Shown in pieces: positions 43,001 through 54,200 of a stretch of DNA of 64,000 nucleotides. The stretch covers positions 10,606,417 to 10,670,416 of the forward strand of contig NC_134959.1 in assembly GCF_965638725.1 (NCBI RefSeq), read 5' to 3'. This DNA comes from Aptenodytes patagonicus (lineage: Eukaryota; Chordata; Aves; Sphenisciformes; Spheniscidae). A program made the translations under genes and the position numbers. The first letter of the stretch is position 1. The number at the start of each line of letters is the position of its first letter. The notes under the pieces are model-generated. The model had not been told where the DNA came from. It made no database searches and was given only the letters and a program-made list of their open reading frames with translations.

Positions 43001-44878
43001 CCAGAAAATAAACACCAGTAAGTCCTAAAGCAAGCCATTCATAATCCTAATTTTTTTTTTTTTTAATACAGTAACTAGAATCTCAGTTGCATCCAGTATG
43101 TGGTGAGCGGAGACAAAACAGGACTATGAGGTGACTGAGGCCTTCCCCCTGTAGTCAGTTCTAAACCAACCAGGACCTAGGCAAACTTTGGAACAATCTA
43201 TGAGTCATTTAACACTTGCTGCTAAGGAAGAGAAGTAGTACAGCTGTCTGGTATCATAAAGACATGCTGTCTACACAAATCAGCAAGGTATTTCTCCAAA
43301 TCTGGGGCTGGACAGGGAAACAGTGACACCTTTACTGCCCCTTGCTCGAGCTGATAATCTTGTAATCTGATTTTCTGAGACAAAAAAAAAAACTGAGACA
43401 AAGCACAAGCAGAAGTAATAACATGGGATCATAACTCACTCAGAAATACAAATAATATTACTTATTATTACCATTACTCTCTATTATAATTCCTAATGTA
43501 AATAAAGCCGCTTCCTTTACTATGCGGTGAACACTTGACTTTGCAAGATCATTTATAAACATCAAACCACCAATTTCTCGAAAATATTCGCTTGCTTCAC
43601 CTATAACAGAAAAAAGAACAAAAATTTTTTGCTTTTGTTTCTCTAAAATGAAAACCTTCCACGATTTTATAACCTCTCAAGCCTTATATCCTTTAGATAG
43701 CTTTTTTTTTTACAGTCACAACCAGCTTCTTAACATATATTGTGAACATAAATGTGTTGTTTCGAAGGAAAATGCTTCTTACTGTTTTGTTGACAAATTG
43801 AATAAATAGTGATCAAAGCCTCTTTCTGAGACGCAGGGCAGTCCATCTGATATTTAAGGCATTCAAGCAGTAAGTTCAGATCTGTTTTCATGTCTAAGAG
43901 CAAACACAAAAAAACTTCATGAAAATTGTTATCTTTTCTTTATATTAATCTATTTAGTATTACAATAAGCCTTCCCCAAAAATGTAGTATGTATATGTAT
44001 TTTAAAGAAAAAAAACATGAGCAAAAATGGAGCTATGCCACTTCTATCCATCTATAAATAACAAACATACTTAACCTAACAATATTCCTCTCCATAGTTT
44101 GTTATTTGAGCATGATTTCCTGTGCTAAAGTAACAGCCCCCTTTTAATATTTCTGGCCTTTGATTATGAGTAACTGTTAGTAAGTGTGATGTAAATCACT
44201 AAATATTAAATTCGCAATTGCAAGGTGCATTAAGTGTATTTAAGTGAGTAATACAGAGCCATGAAAATATTCAGAGTGAAAATACAATTGAAAATCTACA
44301 GAGTGAATAGGGAAAGAATCCAACAAAGCAAGGCTTGCTATATGATACTTAGTTACAGAAGACTTCATCACTTAGCACAGCAGCTAGAATCTTGAATCAG
44401 GTTGTTAGCTTAGTAAGTTAACACAAAGCATTTTCTGGGCACCTACACACAATCCTAGGTAGATAAAACACTTGAAAATCTGTTTCTTAGTCTTCTGGGT
44501 ATAATAAAAAGACTTACTTGATAATTATTTGCAACGGTAACAGCAGATACTGTATATTTTAAACACTTGTAAGGTTTGGGGTTTCTTAAAGAAGTTAAAA
44601 TACAATAAAGATGTGGGTAAATATTAGCAAAAAAAAAAAAAGACTTTGTGGTGGTATTATTTACTATTTGAAAGTCTGTCATTAGATTTGCCCTTTATCT
44701 ATCCAATACAGAATCCAAAAATTTGACAAGAAGGAAAAAGAACATTTCCCCAACAGCTCACCACCCCATGACAGACCTATCACAGTCTACTAAAACTTTG
44801 TAAAATCGATGCAGATAATAAATGACAAATAAATGGTATCTTACCACACTGGTTTTTCTGCACCTTTTGAGTTTCCAT
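28016..44878 (-). CDS. TERB1: Telomere repeats-binding bouquet formation protein 1, 20 coding exons called
   Basis: TERB1 (CCDC79) joins TERB2, MAJIN and TERF1 to fix meiotic telomeres to the inner nuclear membrane for bouquet formation and pairing. I followed 20 minus-strand exons in frame from ATG 44878. They give 857 codons against 727 residues in human. Exons 1-10 (residues 1-373) are helical, armadillo-like: [87 protein letters not shown]. Exon 12 is long, polar and probably disordered. Exon 15 holds [18 protein letters not shown], and exon 19 the Myb domain (about residues 779-831; [20 protein letters not shown]). Position between DYNC1LI2 and NAE1 matches human synteny. The last 24 codons are the least certain part. 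The gene is germ-line expressed in mammals; expression here is not visible from sequence. Confidence 0.95.
28167..28379 (-). CDS. TERB1: TERB1 coding exon 19, Myb domain
   Basis: Residues 764-834. After [15 protein letters not shown] come a basic KRRRTRKDF and the Myb/SANT helices [20 protein letters not shown] and DLSKKYYRL. Phase 0 at both ends. The Trp in HWNLIL is the recognisable core residue. Confidence 0.95.
28920..29032 (-). CDS. TERB1: TERB1 coding exon 18
   Basis: Residues 726-763, [20 protein letters not shown] then [18 protein letters not shown]. Acceptor TTTCATAG, donor GAG|GTTAGT. Confidence 0.94.
29422..29535 (-). CDS. TERB1: TERB1 coding exon 17
   Basis: Residues 688-726, [20 protein letters not shown] then [17 protein letters not shown]. 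Phase 1 at both ends; strong donor T|GTGAGT. It opens with nearly the same motif as exon 16. Confidence 0.92.
31015..31095 (-). CDS. TERB1: TERB1 coding exon 16
   Basis: Residues 661-688, [20 protein letters not shown] then KKDSFQ. Phase 1 at both ends; donor A|GTAAGG. Confidence 0.92.
31269..31306. repeat. (TA)n microsatellite with TACATA interruptions
   Basis: Alternating T and A for about 16 bases, followed by TACATATA units, in a TERB1 intron. Confidence 0.85.
31601..31771 (-). CDS. TERB1: TERB1 coding exon 15
   Basis: Residues 604-661, [20 protein letters not shown] then [20 protein letters not shown]. This Cys/His-containing segment is recognisable in mammalian TERB1. The donor A|GTAATT is modest, but it alone keeps frame with exon 16. 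Confidence 0.92.
33126..33218 (-). CDS. TERB1: TERB1 coding exon 14
   Basis: Residues 573-604, [20 protein letters not shown] then [10 protein letters not shown]. Donor G|GTAAAT. Confidence 0.92.
34223..34284 (-). CDS. TERB1: TERB1 coding exon 13 (62 nt)
   Basis: Residues 552-573, [20 protein letters not shown]. Acceptor CTTCCCAG, donor G|GTACAA. Confidence 0.93.
35873..36234 (-). CDS. TERB1: TERB1 coding exon 12 (largest, 362 nt)
   Basis: Residues 432-552, starting [20 protein letters not shown]. It is rich in S, N, T, K and Q with no obvious fold. The donor is AG|GTAAGA. A closer GTAAGG five bases upstream would break frame with exon 13. Confidence 0.92.
36467..36660 (-). mobile_element. 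CR1 LINE 3'-end fragment, minus orientation, in TERB1 intron 11
   Basis: Well preserved avian CR1 tail. On the plus strand it starts AATCATAGAATCGTTTAGAT, continues CCATGTCCCTAAGCACCA and CCACTTCCCTGGGCAGCCTG, and stops at AATGCTTGACAACCCTTT, a usual 5' truncation pattern. It is the clearest sign that this is a bird genome. Confidence 0.92.
37182..37357 (-). CDS. TERB1: TERB1 coding exon 11
   Basis: Residues 373-431, [20 protein letters not shown] then a basic helical stretch [20 protein letters not shown]. The donor was placed at AAA|GTATGA. An in-frame alternative GAG|GTTGGC lies 18 nt upstream and would drop VGLFTK. Confidence 0.88.
38352..38477 (-). CDS. TERB1: TERB1 coding exon 10
   Basis: Residues 331-373, [20 protein letters not shown] then the [16 protein letters not shown] helix. 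This ends the armadillo-like part. Donor A|GTAAGC. Confidence 0.95.
39900..40031 (-). CDS. TERB1: TERB1 coding exon 9
   Basis: Residues 287-331, [20 protein letters not shown] then the [14 protein letters not shown] helix. Donor G|GTAAGA. Confidence 0.95.
41178..41330 (-). CDS. TERB1: TERB1 coding exon 8
   Basis: Residues 236-287, [20 protein letters not shown] onward. I used the acceptor TTTCACTAAG at 41331-41340. A nearer CAG would join exon 7 into a TAA stop, so it was discarded. Confidence 0.94.
41870..41992 (-). CDS. TERB1: TERB1 coding exon 7
   Basis: Residues 195-236, [20 protein letters not shown] then [20 protein letters not shown]. Donor T|GTAAGT. Confidence 0.95.
42126..42241 (-). 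CDS. TERB1: TERB1 coding exon 6
   Basis: Residues 156-195, [20 protein letters not shown] then [18 protein letters not shown]. Donor G|GTAAGT. Confidence 0.95.
42340..42400 (-). CDS. TERB1: TERB1 coding exon 5 (61 nt)
   Basis: Residues 136-156, [19 protein letters not shown]. Acceptor TTTTTTAG, donor AG|GTAAAC. Confidence 0.96.
42863..42994 (-). CDS. TERB1: TERB1 coding exon 4
   Basis: Residues 92-136, [20 protein letters not shown] then [20 protein letters not shown]. The acceptor is TTCTGGTTTCAG and the donor A|GTAAGT. Confidence 0.96.
43472..43600 (-). CDS. TERB1: TERB1 coding exon 3
   Basis: Residues 49-92, [20 protein letters not shown] then [21 protein letters not shown]. Donor G|GTAATA. 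Confidence 0.96.
43783..43893 (-). CDS. TERB1: TERB1 coding exon 2
   Basis: Residues 12-49, [20 protein letters not shown] then [17 protein letters not shown], the first armadillo-like helices. Donor A|GTAAGA. Confidence 0.96.
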
Positions 44879-44903
44879 TTTTGGTTGTATCTCTGTTCTT
44901 GTT
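44845..44903 (-). CDS. TERB1: TERB1 exon with start codon
   Basis: Acceptor CTATTGTAG at 44904-44912, 25 nt of 5' UTR, then ATG at 44878 coding [11 protein letters not shown]. The donor G|GTAAGA follows at 44845. Being preceded by an acceptor, it implies at least one upstream non-coding exon. Confidence 0.92.
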
Positions 44904-47129
44904 CTACAATAGCAAAGAAAAAGTGTTTATTTTCTGTTCAGATCATAAGTTAAATCATTTTTCTTAAAATACACTCCAGTTTTCTGGTTTTACTCTATCA
45001 TCTGACACACACACACACAGTTTAATATGCTCTTGCACGGCAAAGATTTCCTTTGGAAATACGTATTTTATAGTAACACTGCATTTGTAACTATTGTGTT
45101 ATTATCTTTTGACAGTTAACATTTTGCAGAAATCAGGTGATTCCATGCTACCATTGTGGGGCACCAAAACCGTCTTTGTCATTAAAAATATTCCTGTGTC
45201 ATTTATCACAATAAACGTGATCCAGTTTTCCTGACAGTAGGTTGCCAACTTTGTCATCAGCCAACAACTGGCAATAAGACCACCAAGTAATGTTATGTAG
45301 AGGATCAAGCGTATCTGACATCCACTATAAAACATTCAGCCTCCTACTGCTACTCAGTGAGCCACTAAACCATAACTATGTTGTTTTATCAGTATTGATC
45401 AAAACCAAAGACAATGAGCATGAACTGAGACATTATTTCTTAAACTAATAATTTTAGTTCACCAAAGAAATTATTGCATTACATGAACCATGTAAACCAG
45501 AAAAACCCACAGCATTGATTCTACATAAACCTAATGTGCCAACATCTAAGAGTTAGTTGAGCAGCAGAGTGAAATTCAGGTTTGGAAGCAGAAAGATGGT
45601 CCCTTAACCATGCCCCAAGTTGGGGGGCAAACACAAAAGGTTGATGCAGTGTCACTGTAACCTATTTCAATCTCTCAGAAATGATTTAGCTCCAGGCAGA
45701 AACTTTAAATCAGTGATAAATCCAGCTTAATAATGGATTAGTTATCCTTCTCAAAGTAGAGCAAAGGCTCTAAGAAATATCAGTGTCATCTTAAAGAAGA
45801 CAGGCTGCCCTGCTTTCCATTTTGAGTTACTGATTGTCCCCATTCCTTTGCTGCTTCCATTAGTTCAAATGCTCCATATACATCCTTACGGTAGCATTGG
45901 TGAAGCAGGTGTTTTGAGAGGGAAAGTTTAAAAAGAGTTCATCTTCATTTACCCTTTCACAAATGATAATATATATGCATTTCATTTTCTTGCAAATCTA
46001 ACCCTGCCACAATAGCAGAAAACTTGCAAGTCTTCCTCACCTTTTTGCCCCTGCTGATACCGCCCTACTAGCCTAAGAGAAAACAAAAACCACCTACACA
46101 TTCCTTAACAAAAGAAAGGCTGTAAAAATGAGCTCTCTTCTGAGCTAATGTCATTTCAGCAAAGTTTCATTAAATACACACTTATATTAAAGGCTCTTTA
46201 ATTGTATAAGCAGCGCATTTTTTTTTAAACACTATAGAAAGATATGTCTTGACCTTAACTGGATCTTTTTCTTTTGCAACATACAGAAGGTACACAAAAT
46301 ATTTATAAGCCAGCCTACCTTAAAATGCAAATAGCTCAACTCTGTTGCATCGCAGGGCAAAGATGAAAAGATAAGTAACAGGATTTGCTGCAACAGACTT
46401 CTGGCAAATGCATATAAAAGAAAATAGATTACCTCTTCCCCATCAGTTATGGACAATAACCCAGTAACATCCCTTCAAACCTCAAAAAAATACTCCTAAA
46501 AAAAATACAGATATAGTTATCTGTTTGTTCAGCAGCATTAGAACACATAGCTTGAACATCCAGAAAGACTGACACAGGAGGTTAGCGGAGCTCACATGGA
46601 GGCCAATAGGAACGTCCCCAGTCAGCCAGGGCCCGGGCTGCCAGACTCACCCCTGCACAGCCACACCAGGATAGAAACAGCCAGTCTCAGAGGTATTTTT
46701 CCTTTTTAAAACCCATCGGTCAAATCCTGTACAGTAGAAGAAGTCGAGATTGTTCGTGTCCTCTTGAAATCTGAATTCACAGCAGCAGCTGAGAATGCGT
46801 CCACTAACTTTTGAGAAACACTCTTCAGTGTAACAGGTCTTTGAAGTCTTCCAGTGCTATTTTAGCATTCATCCCATCCCTCCTCCCTCTCAAATGAGCC
46901 ATGTATGATTTATAGCTCATTATCAGAGTTCGACTTTGAAGTAGAAGTCTTAACAAGTACTCCAGATCATCTCAAATATAAAAAGGAAAGAACATTTAAA
47001 AGATTTAAAAAAAAAGCCAACAGTCTAAAAATGAAACGGCAAAAGCATTCTTCTGCCAGCTTTTGGGAGGAGTGAGGAATATCAAGAGGATGGGAAATAG
47101 GGCACGGATACCTGTTGATCCGGCAGCAG
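44904..47129. other. TERB1: Probable 5' intron of TERB1
   Basis: AT-rich sequence between the acceptor before the first coding exon and the upstream CpG island. Only short random frames and an (AC)n tract were seen. Confidence 0.6.
45004..45020. repeat. Short (AC)n microsatellite
   Basis: Eight AC units in the 5' intron of TERB1. Confidence 0.85.
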
Positions 47130-47440
47130 GAGTCGCTCTGGTCAGCCACGAAGGCAAGCCCGGGCCCCTCCTGCCGCGCCGGGCCGCCACCGTGGTACCG
47201 GGCCCTCCCCGCCGGCCTGAGAAGGGCGAGACACCGCACTGCCGCCCTCAGCCGCGCGCCCTTCCCGCCCCGCCGCCGCGGCGTGCGCGCGACCGTTGGC
47301 TTCTTCCCCCAGCCCCCCTCAGGAGTCACCCGCAGGCGGCGCCAGACGAGCGGCGGTACCGCCGTCGTCTCGGGGCAGGGACGCACCGCCAGACGCCGCT
47401 CCTCTCGGGCACCAGGAGATCCCTTTTAACCTTCTCTGAG
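47130..47440. promoter_or_regulatory. TERB1: CpG island, probable TERB1 promoter and first non-coding exon
   Basis: A compact GC-rich block 2.3 kb upstream of the exon holding the TERB1 ATG, and about 0.5 kb past the NAE1 polyadenylation signal. A donor-like CAACAG|GTATCC on the minus strand near 47112 could end a non-coding first exon. No start codon for TERB1 is needed here. Confidence 0.6.
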
Positions 47441-47953
47441 CGCCCTCCGAACCTCAGCGTGGCTCCAGGCCAAGGCTAGGGGGAAATCACTTCGTTTTCA
47501 ATGCAGCTCGGTTTCCATACTCTGCATTTTGGAAACTGCACCACCACCACAAAATGCAGTTAGCCATCACTTGACATTTGCCAGAGCAAAGGGTGCAGGA
47601 AAAAGAATCTTTTACTAGATGAATACAGCTGAAAGAATCAAGCTTTCAGGCACACAATCCCTTTCCCTAATGTGTCCGTGAACTCAGTTAAAGATATTAT
47701 AGCTTTCCCTAGCTCTTCTCACAGTTAGATCCTCAAACCATCATAGTTACATTAGCCTTTTTCAACCTTTTGCGAGTCCTGCCCCTCAATCTGAACAGCA
47801 GCTTTTATGAAAAAAAAATTCAGCTCTGCTGCAAACCAGGTAAGCCAGTTTGTAAATGCAACTTACCAGGCCAAAGAACAGCTGCTGCTTTTTTCTTTCA
47901 AAGATGAATCAGAAAATTCTAGATATAAGAAAATGTTCAGGTTTTGGTATGAT
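47441..47953. other. NAE1-TERB1 intergenic gap
   Basis: About 0.5 kb between the presumed NAE1 polyadenylation signal and the TERB1 CpG island. Nothing recognisable inside. Confidence 0.6.
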
Positions 47954-47959
47954 TTTATT
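47954..47959 (-). terminator. NAE1: Probable NAE1 polyadenylation signal AATAAA
   Basis: First AATAAA on the minus strand downstream of the NAE1 stop, about 150 nt from it. It would give a very short 3' UTR. Confidence 0.6.
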
Positions 47960-48107
47960 TGTCCTCAGAAAAAAAAGATAAAATTGTTACAAATAAAGGA
48001 ACTTTCATTTGCAAGTAATACAGAACAGTCCAGTCAGTGCCAGAACACCACAGTATTTACAGAACCAAGCAGCAGCGCCTGGTGGCAACAAGTGTGAGAT
48101 CATTATC

Positions 48108-48217
48108 CTACAGCTGGAAAGTCACTGAAGTCTGTGACATTCCACTGTAAATATAAGTGTTATTAAAAATTACAAACTGCCCTGTAATGACTTTGATAAC
48201 CTCCTGTGCAGCAGCTC
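48108..48217 (-). CDS. NAE1: NAE1 coding exon 20 with stop codon
   Basis: Residues 500-535, [20 protein letters not shown] then [15 protein letters not shown] and TAG at 48110-48108. Confidence 0.97.
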
Positions 48218-51200
48218 CTGTAAAAGAAAAAAAAAGATAAAACAGAAGGTAGTTTGCTGGTCATATTTAAAAAACAGTAAAAATGTTATTTATCTACAAC
48301 TCACTACATTGTAATTATTTCGGAAGCGCCTGATACAACTCCTAGGAGGAAAAAATGCCTTTCAGTAGTTCCCAGTATAAATGAGGCTCAGAAAACCGTT
48401 ACTTCAAAAGTTAGCTTTACATACACTTTGCTGTATATACTTTCTCTCTCTCTCTCCATGTACATACACACACACAGAGTAAATACGTGTGAGCAGGTAG
48501 ACCCATGCAAGTTGTGACCTCACTAAATGAAATTGAGAAGTTCAATTAAAAAAAAAATCACGTACAGTTGAACTGTAAAATAAATCGAATGGTCACTTCA
48601 CTCTGATCCCTTTGTGTTCTCCTGTAGTATGAAATACTCTGTAATTTCTTCAGAAGTTATCTCTACATATTTTTCTAAAGCACTGCACATACCCAGTTTC
48701 ACTTAATCAGAAAAAAATTCCTACGTCCACAGACTATTTAATACATTATCTTCAGCACTGCATGCAGCCAAATAAAGAAGGTAAGTTAACCAATACATCA
48801 ACTTTAAGCATCCATTAAAACATATTTAGTTTTGATAATACCTGCAGGTTGAATTAAGGTAAGCAATCAAGGCTATTTATATTTAATAGATACTTAACGT
48901 AAGTATATTGTGTTAATTTACAAGGAATATGTAGTAATACTAAAATTAACACAGTACACAATTATTCCTTTCCTTTTTTTTTTTTAAACTCAAAGCCTCT
49001 TTCAAGCATTTTATTTTTAAACACATTTTTAAGCTACTAGAATCGATCTACTGAGATTATTTAAGTTTATTTGGTTTCTTTTACTGACTTTAAACCCTTA
49101 ATGTGTCCACTTTTTCTATATACCATAGGAGGTCACATCTGGAGAATAAAGGGGGAGGATTTTGTTCTAATACTGTCTTTGACTACAGTCTGTGATTACA
49201 GTCTTTGCTCTGACAATACAAAGTAATTAAAACAGTGGAGATTCTGACTCAAGTATGTACTACAGCAGATTGGTTTGTTTGTATGGACCTTAGAAATACA
49301 GTGACATTCTTACCTCCCATGAAGGCAGCAATAGCATGTGGTTCAGCAGCTCCATAGCGACAACTGGATAGCGAAGTAACAGTTAGTATTTTCAGGTCAG
49401 TTTTACTGACAAAGTGACACTTAAGATACAATACTTACAACTCATGAACATAGTCATCTTTCACCACTATAGACAACCCATGTTCTTGTAAGAAACCAGT
49501 AAGGCATGATTTTAGTTTTCCAATATCATCTTCTACCTGATAGTTGTAGACACCTGGAAAATAAGTTAACTGTTTCATCACAGAACTGTAACACCATATT
49601 CAAAGTTAATGGGTTTAAATGGCAGCGTAAGTATTTTATTTTTCTAAAAAGTTTCTAAGCCGATAAATATATTAAATTATTAATACTAATCATAATTGAA
49701 TATTCTGTTGATGCTACTCACGATAATGACAAATTACTGCATAGCTGAACCGATTCATAATCCATGCAACTTATTTCAGTGGTATCAATTCAGATAAATT
49801 CCTTCAGTTCCCAAAGATGAAAAAAACCTCTCACTTTAATTTTCACGTTCTTAAAGTTATATTAATACGGAAACAAAACCACAACTAATGCTGTATTTGT
49901 AGTTTATAACTAGTATTATAGTAACTATTGGCTCTTTGTATTTCTTTTGATGACATTAAGTAACTCTGGTATTAACATACCTGGATATCTACTGTGCTGC
50001 TTATAAAATCTATCTACAGCCCGTAGCATCAAGTACAGCACTAGTTCACTGTCCGGGTTATCCATATGGGAAACTGAAAACGGCAAGAGAACTGGTTAGT
50101 TGGTACAGATGAAATGGAAAAAGAAAGGTTTTTGAATTACTTGAGATCAAGTATTTCCCATGTGCTTAAACTGTAAAATCTGCAGTAAAAAGAAATCTTA
50201 ATGAAGACAACCTGCAACTGAGAATCTCAATGAGTCAACTGTCAGATACACGATTTTGACTCCAGAGTGTATGACAAAACCATATTGTATGTATTTGATA
50301 TAAACCATTCAGTGAAGATATTCACGTTTCAACTCTGACAGCTGCTGTAACATTAAATGGGATATTCCTTAGTTATAATTTCGGGATTTGAAACGCATGC
50401 TTCATATATTTAACTGTAATGACTAATTATAAAACAGGTGTTAAATCCCTCAACATACAGCTCAGTAGTATTTCTAAATACTAACTACTACTTAAATCAC
50501 ATTGCATATTACCAAGTAATTCAAGGAGCTGTCACTTAAATTATAAATATTAAGCAAAGTATGTATACACAAAATGTATACACTTTGTATACATTTGTAT
50601 ATACATTTTGTATACACTTTGTCCAAAACATTCAGAGGACTTGTATAAGCTTAATTTAAACAAACTTTGATAAAAAGTATTTCCAGCTTTTTTTTTTTCC
50701 CAATTTATGCAGGTTCAAAAAATAAAACGCAATATTAAGTAACTAGTTTGCTAGTTCACATACTGAAAAGATAAGCTGAGAGGGGCCAAGACAATTATTC
50801 TCATATCTTTGGTCAGGTGAAAGCACCGTTCTAGCTCTGTCAGAAATAACTGAGGTACAGAAAAGAGAAGTTTGAAGAAAACAATGTTTTATTTATGTGC
50901 TATCAAAAATAAAATCTGCAAGAGAAAAACCTGAAACATGCATCAATTTGTAAGGTCATTTTTGAACTTTCAAAATCAAACTGAATTCAACATTCTAGAC
51001 TTAAAAAAACCATACTTCTAGTTGATGCCAAATTATAAAACTGCATAATGAAATAGAATGTGTAACATACAATTCTTTTTCATCACAAAACCATTTCAAG
51101 TTGAAAATACAATTAAAGTATGTGCCAAAAAGGAGTACTTACCGATTTCATCCTTGTTAAAAGTGTTTAAACTGTATTCTTCAGACAGAGATCTACATCG

Positions 51201-54200
51201 TACTACTCGGAGAAAAGCTGAGTTGCTGCCTAAGCAGAGGGTGCAGAAAGGAGAGCATTACCTACTTGAATGCATCACCAATTCCTAAATCTTTCTAAGT
51301 CTGTATCTCTGATGTGTTAAACATGAAAGACTAAAACTTATCATAATTTCATTTAACACTTCTGCTGCTTCTGGTAGCTTGCAGTAAAATCTATAAAACT
51401 ACATTTAGGTCTATGGTCACAAGTATTTTAGTGAAATACTTCGTGCTTATTTACTTCTAGAATCTAAACTTATCTGCCATGTTAATGTAACAGCGTAGCT
51501 CTTCTAAAGCAATTCATCCATCACAGCCATCAACTTACATGTTCTCCTCTTCCATGCTGCAAATGAACATGGGTTCTTTTCATCTTCCGCTACATCTACC
51601 GCTGTCTCACATACTCTCAATTAATATTCTAACAGTACAGCTATGAGTGGGAAAAGGTTCTTCTCCAGCATCGTTGCTATGAAACAACCCAACGTGCAGC
51701 TACTACCTAGCACTCAAAAACGAGGAACTGCGAGGTTCTCAAAACTCCCAGCAAATAGTATCAACCAGGGGCAGCGTGCTCTTGGCGACGTGCTCACAAG
51801 AGAATTTTCCAGTTGCAGGGAGACTTAGCCAGGCTGCCGTGTGGACATGTATAAATATCCAGAACAGGCATAACCCAAAGCGCCATCAACAGTACTACTC
51901 ACTGCATCACTGTTTTACCTTTTCAGACTACCAGAAGTTTACAGAGCCTGCACTCTGAATATCACAGAATGGGCAAGAGTGATTAAGTACTAATCACAGA
52001 AAGTAGAGGACATCTGCTACCTGTTGTTTGGACCTGAGAAAATACCGTATCTTTTAAAAGCCAACCTTTATAGACTCACTGTTGGGAGATGCTGAACATC
52101 TGTTACTTCCACTGAAGATGAGGGATGCAACTGCTAAGCAGTTATTTGAAAAATTCAAATATTGAGTTACTGACTAATAACTACATTATCATTCAAAAGT
52201 TTTTGATTATTTGATCATTTGCATAAACACAGCAACAAAATCCAAGCATACTCACAAAGCAATTTTAATTCTCTCTCTGAAATAGATTCAGGTGCCTAGA
52301 AGAGAGAATATAATCATTCCAGTACATACAATGACCAGAGAATTTGCATTTTCAGAGATACTCATACATTCATTGTGAAATAACTAGTCGTTCTTGTAAA
52401 AAAAAAAAGCTATCTTAAATTGTAAATAATACATCCCTGTATGCCTTTTACTTTTATATGACCAAACCAAAAGTGATAAATAAAACAGACCACAGATATT
52501 ACATTTCTTTAGAACTTACTTCAGCCTTTTGAAGAGAATGAGGTCATTAAGCCTTCTCTTTTCATATCTGTCTCCTGTGACTTATTTCTGTACAGAACAT
52601 CAGGGTAAAAATATTTCTATCCTGTCAGAATGGCCGTACATTTGTAATTACCTTGCCTAGGGACTGCAACAATTTAGCAGCATGGTTACCCACAGCAGCA
52701 ATATCCTTCTTTGCTTTTTCACGGTATCTGTTAATAATAAAGAAGTCTTAATAATTACAGCATAAAGCCATCAGCTTCACAGTGAAGACCACTTCTTTTT
52801 GTTTTATATTATAAAGACAAAATACAAGCCACATGAATGGAAGTAAGCTACCTCAAGGCCATGAATACACTTATTACCTCCCTGTATGACTGTACGGCAT
52901 GGCTGAACTGTTCACTAAACATGTGGCTTAGAAACGAGTTAAAATTAAAATGAATATTACTACAACCAGTCAGAGGAAGAATATTGAGTAGTTTCAGAAC
53001 AACAGCTATATGTCCTTCATTGGGCTTCTAATATTTCATTAATTTCTGTATTTTAATATTTGTAGCCATAGTATATTAGTTCCGTTAAGACCTATGACAA
53101 CGCAAACATCTCAACAACACGGTATTTAATAAAATTCAAGAGCTCATTTTAAGGAACTGTAATTATTTTATCTGTGAATTAAAACCCTGTAATGCTTATT
53201 GGAATTGAGAATTGAAGTACATAATGATCTGGAAATTCAGGACAGATGCTTATAGAATTCAGATTCACAAATTAGGGTATCTGCAAATTCAAGCAATTAC
53301 AGTTTCATTTAGCAAAATAATGATACAAGTTCTTGGCTTTACTGTCATACAGAGTAACTTCCAATTATTTTAGACATGTAACAGATTTGTATTTTTATAT
53401 CCATCTTTTTAATGCTGTATGTCACAGTTCCAAGGAATGCACCTCTAAAGTTACAGATTTCATTTTGATGAAACTACTATTAGACCACATGATCCTTTTT
53501 CTAGTAGAGGTTGTGTTTCAGAATCTACGGAGGAACAATCAAAATCTATTAGAAATAATACTTCCCTATTTGAACAATTCAACAGTACAATTGCACAGAC
53601 AATTTAACAAAGTCTTCTGCAAGATACTGCTTCATTTTAAAGATACAAAAAAGGAGGAAACAGCAATCAACTGCAAAGAAAATGTGGCAACACCGTGAGA
53701 AAGTCTTTTTGGCCCGACAATTTGCATCATGTCCAGGATGCACAGGAATAGTAAGTTCATGTTGAGGATACATGCATTCAAAGATGGCCTTCCTAAAATC
53801 TTGATCCACACTGATGCTGTTTAGAACTTGCAGCTAATGTTCATTGAAACTCTTCGTCATCTACCAAGCAATCCCTTCAAAGGGCATTAATCAGAATTAA
53901 GCATTTAGAATTAAGTATCTAGGAAACTAGAATTTCTGTAACCAGGTTGGCATACATATTGAGGAGAAAAACCAAAGGCTGTGTTTTAGCAACAATTTGC
54001 TTTGGACAGCAATAGCTGGGCTATGGGATCTACTATCTATAGGAAGGTCTTTACTAGACCTGAAACTAAGAAAAGTGATCACTTACTACCCAACCCTAGG
54101 AAACCGGGATGCACTGAAGGCTTAGGCCCTGGTTCCAAACAGCAGATAGCATCTATACAGGCAGCAGATAGCCCCAGGCTGCCGTTCCTCCCACACCCCT

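Noticed and set aside
47063..47479. 138-codon plus-strand and 139-codon minus-strand frames
   Set aside because: They mirror each other across a CpG island and have Arg/Pro-rich composition. No domain is visible.
53333..53698. 121-codon plus-strand frame in an NAE1 intron
   Set aside because: No recognisable domain or splice context; its length is compatible with chance in 64 kb of AT-rich sequence.
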